Shown: piece by piece, positions 52,425 through 60,328 of the stretch
Layout: every line of letters begins with the position of its first letter
Numbering within the stretch: position 1 is the first letter of the stretch
NCBI RefSeq assembly: GCF_900107395.1
Contig: NZ_FNPW01000012.1
Coordinates: 1-64,000 of the forward strand
Length of the DNA stretch: 64,000 nucleotides
Source of the DNA: Pseudomonas sp. NFIX28
Lineage (GTDB): Bacteria > Pseudomonadota > Gammaproteobacteria > Pseudomonadales > Pseudomonadaceae
Direction of reading: 5' to 3'
Translations under genes and position numbers: made by a program
The notes under the pieces: model-generated
Seen by the model: only the letters and a program-made list of their open reading frames with translations
What the model was told of the DNA's origin: nothing
Databases searched by the model: none

Positions 52425-53375
52425 ATGACCGAAGCGAAGCATTCACGCCTGATCATTCTGGGCTCTGGCCCTGCCGGTTACAGCGCTGCCGTTTATGCCG
52501 CCCGCGCCAACCTCAAACCAACCCTGATTACCGGCCTGCAAGCGGGCGGCCAGTTGACTACCACTGTCGAGGTCGACAACTGGCCGGGCGACGTAGAAGG
52601 CCTGACCGGCCCGGTGCTGATGGAGCGCATGCAAAAACACGCTGAACGCTTCGACACCAAGATCGTCTACGACCATATCCATACCGCGGAGTTGCAACAG
52701 CGACCCTTTGTCCTCAAGGGCGACAGCGGCGTCTACAGCTGCGACGCACTGATCATCGCCACTGGCGCGTCGGCCCAATACCTGGGCCTGTCTTCCGAAG
52801 AAGCCTTCGCCGGCAAAGGCGTATCCGCTTGCGCCACGTGCGACGGTTTTTTCTATCGCAACCAGGTAGTTGCCGTGATCGGCGGCGGCAACACCGCCGT
52901 GGAAGAAGCACTTTATCTTTCCAATATCGCCAAAGAGGTTCACCTGGTGCACCGCCGCGATAAGCTGCGCGCGGAGAAAATCCTCCAGGACAAACTGTTC
53001 GAGAAAGCCGCCAAGGGCAATATCCGCCTGCATTGGAACCAGAACCTCGACGAAGTGCTGGGCGATGCCAGCGGCGTCACAGGCGCCCGTCTGCGCGACA
53101 GCCTGAGCGGCGACACGGAAGAACTGGCGCTGGCTGGCGTATTCATTGCCATTGGCCACAAGCCAAATACAGACCTGTTCAAGGGCCAGCTGGAAATGCG
53201 CGACGGCTATCTGCTGGTCAAGGGCGGCAGCGAAGGCGATGCTACCGCCACCGGCGTGCAGGGCGTATTTGCCGCGGGCGATGTAGCCGACCACGTTTAT
53301 CGCCAGGCCATTACTTCCGCGGGCGCCGGGTGCATGGCGGCCCTGGACGCAGAGAAATTCCTCGACGACAACTGA
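52425..53375 (+). CDS. trxB: Thioredoxin reductase
   Basis: A 316-residue FAD/NADPH enzyme that reduces thioredoxin. FAD fold: LIILGSGPAGYSAAVYAARA. Redox disulfide: ACATCDGFFY. NADPH fold: VAVIGGGNTAVEEALYL, and the final FAD motif is VFAAGDVADHVYRQ. It heads a plus-strand row with aat, bpt and infA. Confidence 0.96.
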   Translation: MTEAKHSRLIILGSGPAGYSAAVYAARANLKPTLITGLQAGGQLTTTVEVDNWPGDVEGLTGPVLMERMQKHAERFDTKIVYDHIHTAELQQRPFVLKGDSGVYSCDALIIATGASAQYLGLSSEEAFAGKGVSACATCDGFFYRNQVVAVIGGGNTAVEEALYLSNIAKEVHLVHRRDKLRAEKILQDKLFEKAAKGNIRLHWNQNLDEVLGDASGVTGARLRDSLSGDTEELALAGVFIAIGHKPNTDLFKGQLEMRDGYLLVKGGSEGDATATGVQGVFAAGDVADHVYRQAITSAGAGCMAALDAEKFLDDN

Positions 53376-53395
53376 CCTCCCGACCTACGCTTGCG

Positions 53396-53414
53396 GCGGG
53401 CCTCACAGGCCCGC
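53396..53414 (+). terminator. Hairpin after trxB
   Basis: GCGGGCCT and AGGCCCGC pair across a 3-base loop, 20 bases after the trxB stop. There is no T run, so termination may be partial. Confidence 0.4.
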
Positions 53415-53447
53415 TACCGCCCTCCCCTTCTGCAAGTCTGAATACCC

Positions 53448-54128
53448 ATGCTGACCTGGTTACAACGCAATACCTTCGAGTTTCCGCCACTGGAAAAGGC
53501 CCTGCGCGACCCCAACGGCTTGCTGGCCGCAGGCGGTGACCTGTCGGCCGACCGGCTGATCCAGGCCTATCGCCATGGCTGCTTTCCCTGGTTTTCCGAC
53601 GGCCAGCCTATTCTCTGGTGGTCACCCGACCCGCGCACGGTGCTATTTCCGGACGAACTGCATATTTCCCGTAGCCTGGGCAAACTGCTGCGCCAGCGCC
53701 GCTACCAGGTCACCTTCGACCAGGATTTCCCGGCAGTCATCAGAGCCTGCGCGGCGCCACGCCCCTATGCCGACGGCACCTGGATCACCGAATCGATGCA
53801 GAATGCCTACCTTGAGCTGCACAAGCGCGGTTATGCCCATTCGGTCGAAGTCTGGGATCAGGGTTTGCTGGTGGGCGGACTGTATGGGCCGGCAATAGGC
53901 CAGCTGTTTTTTGGCGAGTCGATGTTCAGCCGGGCCGACAACGCATCTAAATTCGGCTTCGTCACGCTAGTCCAACATTTACAGGCATGGGGTTTCGCCC
54001 TGATCGACTGCCAGATGCCTACCGAGCACCTGCACAGCCTGGGCGCCCGCGCCATCCCGCGCCAGGAGTTCGCCGGCTATCTGCGGCGCCATCTGGACCA
54101 GCCCAGCCGCGCCATATGGGTTTCCTAG
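53448..54128 (+). CDS. aat: Leucyl/phenylalanyl-tRNA-protein transferase
   Basis: A 226-residue enzyme that adds Leu or Phe to proteins starting with Arg or Lys and so makes them N-degrons. Signatures: FPPLEKALRDPNGLLAAGGDL, GCFPWFSDGQPILWWSPDPR, and GLYGPAIGQLFFGESMFS. It stands with bpt and close to clpA/clpS, which destroy the tagged proteins. Confidence 0.95.
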   Translation: MLTWLQRNTFEFPPLEKALRDPNGLLAAGGDLSADRLIQAYRHGCFPWFSDGQPILWWSPDPRTVLFPDELHISRSLGKLLRQRRYQVTFDQDFPAVIRACAAPRPYADGTWITESMQNAYLELHKRGYAHSVEVWDQGLLVGGLYGPAIGQLFFGESMFSRADNASKFGFVTLVQHLQAWGFALIDCQMPTEHLHSLGARAIPRQEFAGYLRRHLDQPSRAIWVS

Positions 54129-54185
54129 GCGGGTTTTGCCGGTGTGGCTTACACTTAATTCAAAGCTAATCCCGAGGGTTGATTC

Positions 54186-54893
54186 ATGACCGAGTTGGCG
54201 CGTTTGAAGTTCTATGCCACTCAGCCCCACTCTTGCAGCTACCTGCCCGAAGAACAGGCGACCACACTGTTCCTCGACCCTAGTCAGCCCATGGATGTGC
54301 ATGTCTACGCAGATCTGTCGGAAATGGGTTTCCGCCGCAGTGGCGACCACCTGTACCGGCCGCATTGCCAAAATTGCAATGCCTGCGTTCCGGCGCGCAT
54401 TCCTGCCGCTCAGTTCATTCCCAATCGCCAGCAAAAACGCATTCTCAAGCGCAATGCCGACCTCAAGGTCCAACCGGTAAAACCAGGGTTCAGCGAAGAG
54501 TATTTCGACCTTTACCAGCGTTATATCGAGCAGCGCCATGCCGACGGCGATATGTATCCCCCCAGCCGCGATCAGTTCTCGACATTCCTGGTTCGGGACC
54601 TGCCCTTCTCCAGGTTCTATGAATTCCGCCTCGATGGGCGCCTGCTCGCCGTGGCCGTCACCGACCTGCTGCCCAACGGCCTTTCTGCCGTCTACACCTT
54701 CTACGAGCCCGACGAAGAGCGCCGCAGCCTCGGCCGCTACGCCATTTTGTGGCAAATCGGCGAAGCCCTGCGCCAAGGCCTGGACGCTGTCTACCTCGGA
54801 TACTGGATCAAAAACTGCAAAAAAATGAACTACAAGACCCAATATCGGCCCATTGAGCTGCTGATTAACCAGAGATGGGTCATCCTGAACTAG
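54186..54893 (+). CDS. bpt: Aspartate/glutamate leucyltransferase (Bpt/Ate)
   Basis: A 235-residue GNAT-like transferase that adds Leu to N-terminal Asp or Glu. Diagnostic parts: [34 protein letters not shown] with the conserved cysteines, [11 protein letters not shown], and [20 protein letters not shown] near the C-terminus. It extends the N-degron pathway to acidic N-termini. It lies 57 bases after aat and 100 before infA. Confidence 0.94.
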
Positions 54894-54993
54894 AAGCCCT
54901 TGGCTTGAACCCCACTTTTCGGGCACAATGCACGCCGCTTTTGCCTGGCGCAGTTGCACCGGGCCATTCATTGGACACCGAGGGCTTTACTGC

Positions 54994-55212
54994 ATGTCGA
55001 AAGAAGACAGCTTCGAAATGGAAGGCACTGTCGTCGACACCCTGCCCAACACCATGTTTCGTGTGGAGTTGGAAAATGGGCACGTCGTAACCGCGCATAT
55101 CTCCGGCAAGATGCGCAAGAACTACATTCGTATTCTTACCGGTGACAAAGTGCGCGTCGAGCTGACGCCCTATGACTTGAGCAAAGGGCGCATCACCTAC
55201 CGCGCTCGCTAA
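54994..55212 (+). CDS. infA: Translation initiation factor IF-1
   Basis: A 72-residue S1-fold protein that binds the ribosomal A site: [21 protein letters not shown], then [20 protein letters not shown] and the end GRITYRAR. The frame is open 22 codons further upstream, but the family start is [10 protein letters not shown] clean terminator follows. Confidence 0.97.
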
Positions 55213-55225
55213 GCAAGTCAATACA

Positions 55226-55255
55226 AAACGCCCGGCCATGCCGGGCGTTTTTGTT
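55226..55255 (+). terminator. Terminator of infA
   Basis: AAACGCCCGG and CCGGGCGTTT form a perfect 10-bp stem with a 5-base loop and a TTGTTT tail, 13 bases after the stop. Confidence 0.88.
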
Positions 55256-55292
55256 TGCCCGCGATTTACCCTGGGCAGCTACAGACAGCTAT

Positions 55293-55320
55293 AAAAAAGG
55301 CGCCTTGCGGCGCCTTTTCT
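55293..55320 (-). terminator. Terminator of clpA
   Basis: AAAAGGCGCC, loop, GGCGCCTTTT, followed on the minus strand by a run of T. It ends 12 bases before the clpA stop codon. Confidence 0.88.
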
Positions 55321-55331
55321 GTTGTAGCCAA

Positions 55332-57602
55332 TCAGGCCATTTCTGCAGTGGTCTCGAACTCGAAGGTCAGCTCGCCATCCTTGATGTCGATGTGCACCAC
55401 ACCGCCATGCTCGGCCAGTTCGCCAAAGAGTATCTCTTCCGCCAGCGGACGCTTGATCTTGTCCTGGATCAGGCGCGCCATAGGACGAGCCCCCATGGTC
55501 ACATCGTAACCACCTGCCGCCAGCCAACTGCGAGCCGCATCGGTAACTTCCAGCTGAACGCGCTTGTCCTCCAGTTGCGCCTGCAGCTCGGTAAGGAACT
55601 TGTCCACCACGCTCTTGATAACCTCATGGCTGAGGCGACCAAATTGGATAATGGTGTCCAGACGGTTGCGGAATTCCGGCGTGAAGCTCTTCTTGATCAC
55701 TTCCATGGCATCGGAAGAATGATCCTGATGAGTGAACCCTATGGAAGCGCGCGCCGCCGTTTCGGCGCCAGCGTTGGTGGTCATGATCACGATCACGTTG
55801 CGGAAATCCGCCTTGCGCCCGTTGTTATCGGTCAAGGTGCCGTGGTCCATCACCTGCAGCAGCAGGTTGAAGACTTCAGGGTGCGCCTTCTCGATTTCAT
55901 CGAGCAGCAATACGCAGTGAGGTTGCTTGGTAATCGCTTCGGTCAGCAAACCGCCCTGGTCGAAACCGACATACCCCGGAGGCGCACCGATCAGACGCGA
56001 TACGGTATGACGCTCCATGTACTCGGACATGTCGAACCGCACCAACTCGATACCCAGCGCCTTGGCCAACTGCCGCGCCGCCTCGGTTTTACCCACACCG
56101 GTAGGCCCGGCGAACAGGAACGAACCAACGGGCTTGTCTGGCGATTTCAGGCCGGCACGGGACAGCTTGATCGCGGTCGACAGCGAGTCGATCGCCGCAT
56201 CCTGGCCAAAGACCGTCAGCTTCAGGTCACGTTCGAGGTTACGCAGCAGCTCCTTGTCGGAACTGGTGACGTGCTTAGGCGGAATCCGCGCGATTTTCGC
56301 CACGATATCCTCGACCTGGGCCACCTCGATGCGCTTCACCCGCTTGTCGGACGGCTGCAGACGCTGATAGGCGCCCGCCTCGTCGATCACGTCGATTGCC
56401 TTGTCAGGCATATGCCGATCATTGATATAACGCGACGCCAACTCAGCGGCAGCGCGCAATGCCTCATCGCTATATTCGATACTGTGGTGCAGTTCGAAAC
56501 GCCCCTTGAGGCCGCGCAGAATGCCAATGGTGTCTTCTACCGAAGGCTCGGACACATCGACTTTCTGGAACCGCCGAGCCAAGGCCCGATCCTTCTCGAA
56601 AATGCCACGAAATTCCTGGAAGGTGGTCGAACCGATGCAACGAATGTCGCCCGAAGAAAGCAGCGGCTTGAGCAGGTTCGAAGCATCCATTACCCCACCG
56701 GACGCCGCACCGGCGCCAATGATGGTGTGGATTTCGTCGATAAACAGGATCGCCTGCGGCCGCTTCTTCAACTCGCCCAGCAATGCCTTGAAGCGCTTCT
56801 CGAAATCACCGCGGTATTTGGTACCCGCCAGCAATGCCCCGAGATCCAGGGAATACACCACGCTATTGGCCAACAGGTCGGGCACTTGGCTATCGACGAT
56901 ACGCTTGGCCAGGCCTTCGGCGATCGCGGTTTTACCCACACCGGCCTCGCCCACCAGCAGCGGGTTATTCTTGCGCCGACGCGCAAGGATCTGCGCTACG
57001 CGCTCGACTTCCTGCTCACGCCCGACCAACGGGTCGATACGCCCCTGGCGCGCTAGTTCATTGAGGTTGCTGGCATAAGCATCCAGTGGATTACCTGAAG
57101 AGGAAGACTCACCGCCTTCATCGTCCTGCATATCCTGCTCACCTTCAGAATGATCGCCATGCCCTGGCACCTTGGAGATGCCATGGGCGATGTAGTTGAC
57201 GACATCGATACGGGCAACGCTCTGCTGCTTCAGCAGAAACACTGCCTGACTCTCTTGCTCACTGAAGATCGCAACCAGCACATTGGCGCCGGTCACTTCG
57301 CGCTTGCCCGAGCTCTGCACATGAAAGACAGCACGTTGCAGTACACGCTGGAAGCCCAGGGTTGGCTGGGTTTCACGATCCTCGTCATGCACAGGAATCA
57401 GCGGCGTGGTGGAGTCGATGAACTCCTGCAAGTCATGCTTGAGTTTGTCGAGGTTTGCTCCGCAGGCACGCAAAACGGTGGCGGCGGCCTCATTATCCAA
57501 AAGAGCCAACAAGAGGTGCTCGACGGTCATGAACTCATGACGCTTCGAACGAGCCTCTTTGAAGGCGAGATTGAGGGTGACTTCGAGCTCGCGGTTTAAC
57601 AT
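55332..57602 (-). CDS. clpA: ClpA unfoldase, ATP-binding subunit of ClpAP protease
   Basis: A 756-residue Hsp100 protein. The N domain (about 1-145) binds ClpS. The first AAA+ module has Walker A GEAGVGKTAIAEG and Walker B ILFIDEIHTI; the second has GPTGVGKTEAARQLA and VLLLDEIEKAHPE. An acidic linker (EQDMQDDEGGESSSSG) follows the N domain. It feeds N-degron and other substrates to ClpP, which is not in this window. It lies 29 bases after clpS. Confidence 0.97.
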   Translation of the reverse strand: MLNRELEVTLNLAFKEARSKRHEFMTVEHLLLALLDNEAAATVLRACGANLDKLKHDLQEFIDSTTPLIPVHDEDRETQPTLGFQRVLQRAVFHVQSSGKREVTGANVLVAIFSEQESQAVFLLKQQSVARIDVVNYIAHGISKVPGHGDHSEGEQDMQDDEGGESSSSGNPLDAYASNLNELARQGRIDPLVGREQEVERVAQILARRRKNNPLLVGEAGVGKTAIAEGLAKRIVDSQVPDLLANSVVYSLDLGALLAGTKYRGDFEKRFKALLGELKKRPQAILFIDEIHTIIGAGAASGGVMDASNLLKPLLSSGDIRCIGSTTFQEFRGIFEKDRALARRFQKVDVSEPSVEDTIGILRGLKGRFELHHSIEYSDEALRAAAELASRYINDRHMPDKAIDVIDEAGAYQRLQPSDKRVKRIEVAQVEDIVAKIARIPPKHVTSSDKELLRNLERDLKLTVFGQDAAIDSLSTAIKLSRAGLKSPDKPVGSFLFAGPTGVGKTEAARQLAKALGIELVRFDMSEYMERHTVSRLIGAPPGYVGFDQGGLLTEAITKQPHCVLLLDEIEKAHPEVFNLLLQVMDHGTLTDNNGRKADFRNVIVIMTTNAGAETAARASIGFTHQDHSSDAMEVIKKSFTPEFRNRLDTIIQFGRLSHEVIKSVVDKFLTELQAQLEDKRVQLEVTDAARSWLAAGGYDVTMGARPMARLIQDKIKRPLAEEILFGELAEHGGVVHIDIKDGELTFEFETTAEMA

Positions 57603-57631
57603 AGCTTCACCTCATACCCAAGTGGTCGGCA

Positions 57632-57994
57632 TTAACCGTCCTTCTCGATTTCACAGAGTAGCGGATGCTGGCTTTCCCTGGCGTACTGGTTGACCTGCAT
57701 GGCCTTGGTCTCGGCGATGTCGCGGGTAAACAATCCACATACTGCCCGTCCTTCTGTGTGAACGGCCAGCATTACCTTGGTCGCCAGCTCGCGATTCAGG
57801 TTAAAAAACACCTCGAGCACTTCGACGACGAAATCCATCGGTGTGTAGTCATCATTGAACAAAACCACCTTGTACATCGGCGGAGCCTGCAACGTCGGCT
57901 TAGCTTCCTGTACAGCCAAGCCAGCGGAATCGTCGTCTTGGAAATCCGGGCGATCCTGATTGAATGTTAGTCGAATCTGGCTGATTGCATGCAT
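57632..57994 (-). CDS. clpS: ClpS adaptor, N-degron recognin
   Basis: A 120-residue adaptor with the ligand-binding signature YKVVLFNDDYTPMDFVVEVL and the later VMLAVHTEGRAVCGLF. It binds N-terminal Leu, Phe, Trp or Tyr and delivers the protein to ClpA. The first 35 residues are the flexible tail that enters the ClpA pore. It forms an operon with clpA. Confidence 0.96.
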   Translation of the reverse strand: MHAISQIRLTFNQDRPDFQDDDSAGLAVQEAKPTLQAPPMYKVVLFNDDYTPMDFVVEVLEVFFNLNRELATKVMLAVHTEGRAVCGLFTRDIAETKAMQVNQYARESQHPLLCEIEKDG

Positions 57995-58220
57995 GGAAAG
58001 AAAGGTTCGTTAGTTGAGCAAATACAGTGGTGGGGGCGCTCCGGGAGGAATTCAACTCCGACCGCCGGGTCACCTTGACTATCGGCAAAACGGTGTTACA
58101 ACCAATAGAGCCCACATTGGGTAATAAAGGTCCGTACAGTCAATCCTATATTTTCGGATTCCGGTACGGATGAACTGGATGATACTCCAGTGATGGAGTC
58201 AGTTGCAGAGGGATATGAGC

Positions 58221-58478
58221 ATGGCAAGCGGCAAGGTCAAGTGGTTCAACAACGCCAAGGGTTATGGCTTCATTAATGAGGAAGGCAAAAGCGACGACCT
58301 GTTTGCCCACTACTCGGCCATCGAGATGGAAGGCTACAAAACCTTGAAAGCAGGTCAGGCCGTGAGCTTCGAGATCATTCAAGGCCCCAAGGGCCTGCAT
58401 GCCGTAAAGATCAACTCCATCAAGACTCAGAACGCCCCAGTTGCAGAATCCTCCTACCAGGAAACGGCCCTGAACTGA
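58221..58478 (+). CDS. cspD: Cold-shock-like protein CspD
   Basis: An 85-residue cold-shock-domain protein with both RNA-binding motifs (GKVKWFNNAKGYGFI and DLFAHYSAI) and a short C-terminal extension. CspD homologues inhibit replication in stationary phase, and in E. coli CspD is degraded by Lon. The second ATG is chosen because AGAGGGA is at the right spacing. It is divergent from clpS, 226 bases away, the usual arrangement in this genus. Confidence 0.93.
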   Translation: MASGKVKWFNNAKGYGFINEEGKSDDLFAHYSAIEMEGYKTLKAGQAVSFEIIQGPKGLHAVKINSIKTQNAPVAESSYQETALN

Positions 58479-58515
58479 AAGTCTTCAGCATCCAGTCATA
58501 AAGAACAGTCATAAA

Positions 58516-58549
58516 AAACGGCCGGCTCAATCACTTGAGCCGGCCGTTT
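58516..58549. terminator. Bidirectional terminator between cspD and icd
   Basis: A perfect 15-bp stem (AAACGGCCGGCTCAA / TTGAGCCGGCCGTTT) with loop TCAC. A or T runs on the two sides let it serve both convergent genes. Confidence 0.88.
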
Positions 58550-58567
58550 CATTGGATGCGTATCAGT

Positions 58568-59824
58568 TTACATATGAGAGATCAGCGCATCGCCGAACGC
58601 CGAAGACGACAACAGCGTGGCACCTTCCATCAGGCGCTCGAAGTCGTAGGTCACGGTCTTGGCACCAATGGCGCCGTTGGTGCCCTTGATGATCAGGTCG
58701 GCCGCTTCGGTCCAGCCCATGTGACGCAGCATCATTTCCGCGGAGAGGATCAGCGAGCCCGGGTTCACCTGGTCCTTGCCTGCGTACTTCGGCGCGGTAC
58801 CGTGGGTAGCCTCGAACATGGCAACGGTGTCGGACAGGTTGGCGCCCGGCGCGATACCAATGCCGCCTACTTCGGCAGCCAGGGCGTCGGACAGGTAGTC
58901 ACCGTTCAGGTTGAGGGTCGCGATGACGTCATATTCTGCAGGACGTAGCAGGATCTGCTGGAGCATCGCATCGGCGATGGCGTCCTTGACGATCACGTTC
59001 TTGCCGGTTTTCGGGTTCTTGAACTGCATCCATGGGCCGCCATCAAGCAGCGTCGCGCCAAATTCTTCCGCCGCCACTTCATAGGCCCATTCCTTGAAGG
59101 CACCTTCGGTGAACTTCATGATGTTGCCTTTATGCACGATGGTCAGCGAATCGCGATCGTTGTCGACCACATATTGCAGCGCCTTGCGCGCCAGACGCTT
59201 GGTGCCCTGCAGGGAAACCGGCTTGACACCGATACCGCAGTTTTCATCGAAACGGATCTTGGTGACGCCCATTTCTTCTTTGAGGAACTTGATGACCTTG
59301 GTGGCTTCGGCGGTTCCGGCCTTCCATTCGATACCGGCGTAAATGTCTTCCGAGTTTTCACGGAAAATGGTCATGTCGACATCGCCAGGCTTTTTCACCG
59401 GGCTCGGCACGCCTTCGAACCAGCGCACCGGGCGCAGGCACACATAGAGGTCAAGCTGCTGACGCAGCGCCACGTTCAGGGAACGGATACCGCCACCTAC
59501 CGGAGTGGTCAGCGGGCCCTTGATGGAAACCACGTAATCCTTGACTGCGTCCAGAGTCTCCTGAGGGAGCCAGGTGTCCTGGTCGTACACTTGAGTTGCT
59601 TTCTCGCCGGCATAGACTTCCATCCAGGAGATTTTGCGCTCGCCGCCGTAGGCCTTCTTAACAGCAGCATCGACAACCTTGATCATGACCGGGCTGATAT
59701 CAACGCCAATACCATCGCCTTCGATGAAAGGGATGATCGGGTTGTTAGGAACATTGAGAGAATGGTCTGCGTTGACGGTGATTTTGTCGCCGACTGCTGG
59801 AACCTGAATCTTCTTGTATCCCAT
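58568..59824 (-). CDS. icd: NADP-dependent isocitrate dehydrogenase, dimeric type
   Basis: A 418-residue TCA-cycle enzyme that converts isocitrate to 2-oxoglutarate. The substrate loop with the regulatory serine is seen as VGGGIRSLNVALRQ. Others: YVCLRPVRWFEG, FRENSEDIYAGIEW, and the coenzyme segment ATHGTAPKYAGKDQVNPGS. In E. coli that serine is phosphorylated by AceK to open the glyoxylate shunt. It is divergent from the unrelated monomeric isozyme. Confidence 0.96.
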   Translation of the reverse strand: MGYKKIQVPAVGDKITVNADHSLNVPNNPIIPFIEGDGIGVDISPVMIKVVDAAVKKAYGGERKISWMEVYAGEKATQVYDQDTWLPQETLDAVKDYVVSIKGPLTTPVGGGIRSLNVALRQQLDLYVCLRPVRWFEGVPSPVKKPGDVDMTIFRENSEDIYAGIEWKAGTAEATKVIKFLKEEMGVTKIRFDENCGIGVKPVSLQGTKRLARKALQYVVDNDRDSLTIVHKGNIMKFTEGAFKEWAYEVAAEEFGATLLDGGPWMQFKNPKTGKNVIVKDAIADAMLQQILLRPAEYDVIATLNLNGDYLSDALAAEVGGIGIAPGANLSDTVAMFEATHGTAPKYAGKDQVNPGSLILSAEMMLRHMGWTEAADLIIKGTNGAIGAKTVTYDFERLMEGATLLSSSAFGDALISHM

Positions 59825-60328
59825 GCTGAACTCCGTTGTGTGGATTGAACATCTGGCTGCGTTCGAGCGTACCCCAGTTGAATCTGGACGGGAACCTCAT
59901 GTTCCACTCATATGCCGTGAAGGCTGCGCAGTTCGCGGCCTACAAGCCTGAAAGCAAAGGGAAAAGCGCCAAACTCGAGCACTTTGAGCGACTCTACGCC
60001 GCGGCCTCGCCTGCGACCTTTAGACCAATGGACGAGATCGGTTGCATATGAACCGTCGGCGTTTTGCCAGCTACCTATGTATAATGCCGCCGCTGACCAC
60101 AGAGTCACGACGGCCAAGCGCTCTGCTACTGGAAAAAAGAAGCCGAGACTTTCCGCCCAAAGCCGGGTTGTTACCGCAGCCCACCCGCTTGACGCTCGAC
60201 TGATGCACCCAACATCACCGCGAAGAAACCTCGACATTCGGTTCACGGATGGCTTTGAACGAACGCGCTTACCCGGCGCTCCTCGAGTTTCTGCGCACGC
60301 TTTAGCAAAGAAGAGAGTTAATCCGAAT
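59825..60328. promoter_or_regulatory. Divergent control region of the two isocitrate dehydrogenase genes
   Basis: 504 bases with no believable gene; a long open frame that extends idh upstream has an arginine-rich, random-looking product. A TATAAT hexamer at 60080-60085 on the plus strand may be the idh minus-10, which would give a leader of about 240 bases. No clear minus-35 or operator was found. Confidence 0.45.

Noticed and set aside
59984..60328. 115-codon upstream extension of the monomeric isocitrate dehydrogenase
   Set aside because: The added sequence is Arg/Pro-rich and unrelated to the family, and it would cover the TATAAT-like promoter. The internal ATG gives the known length.
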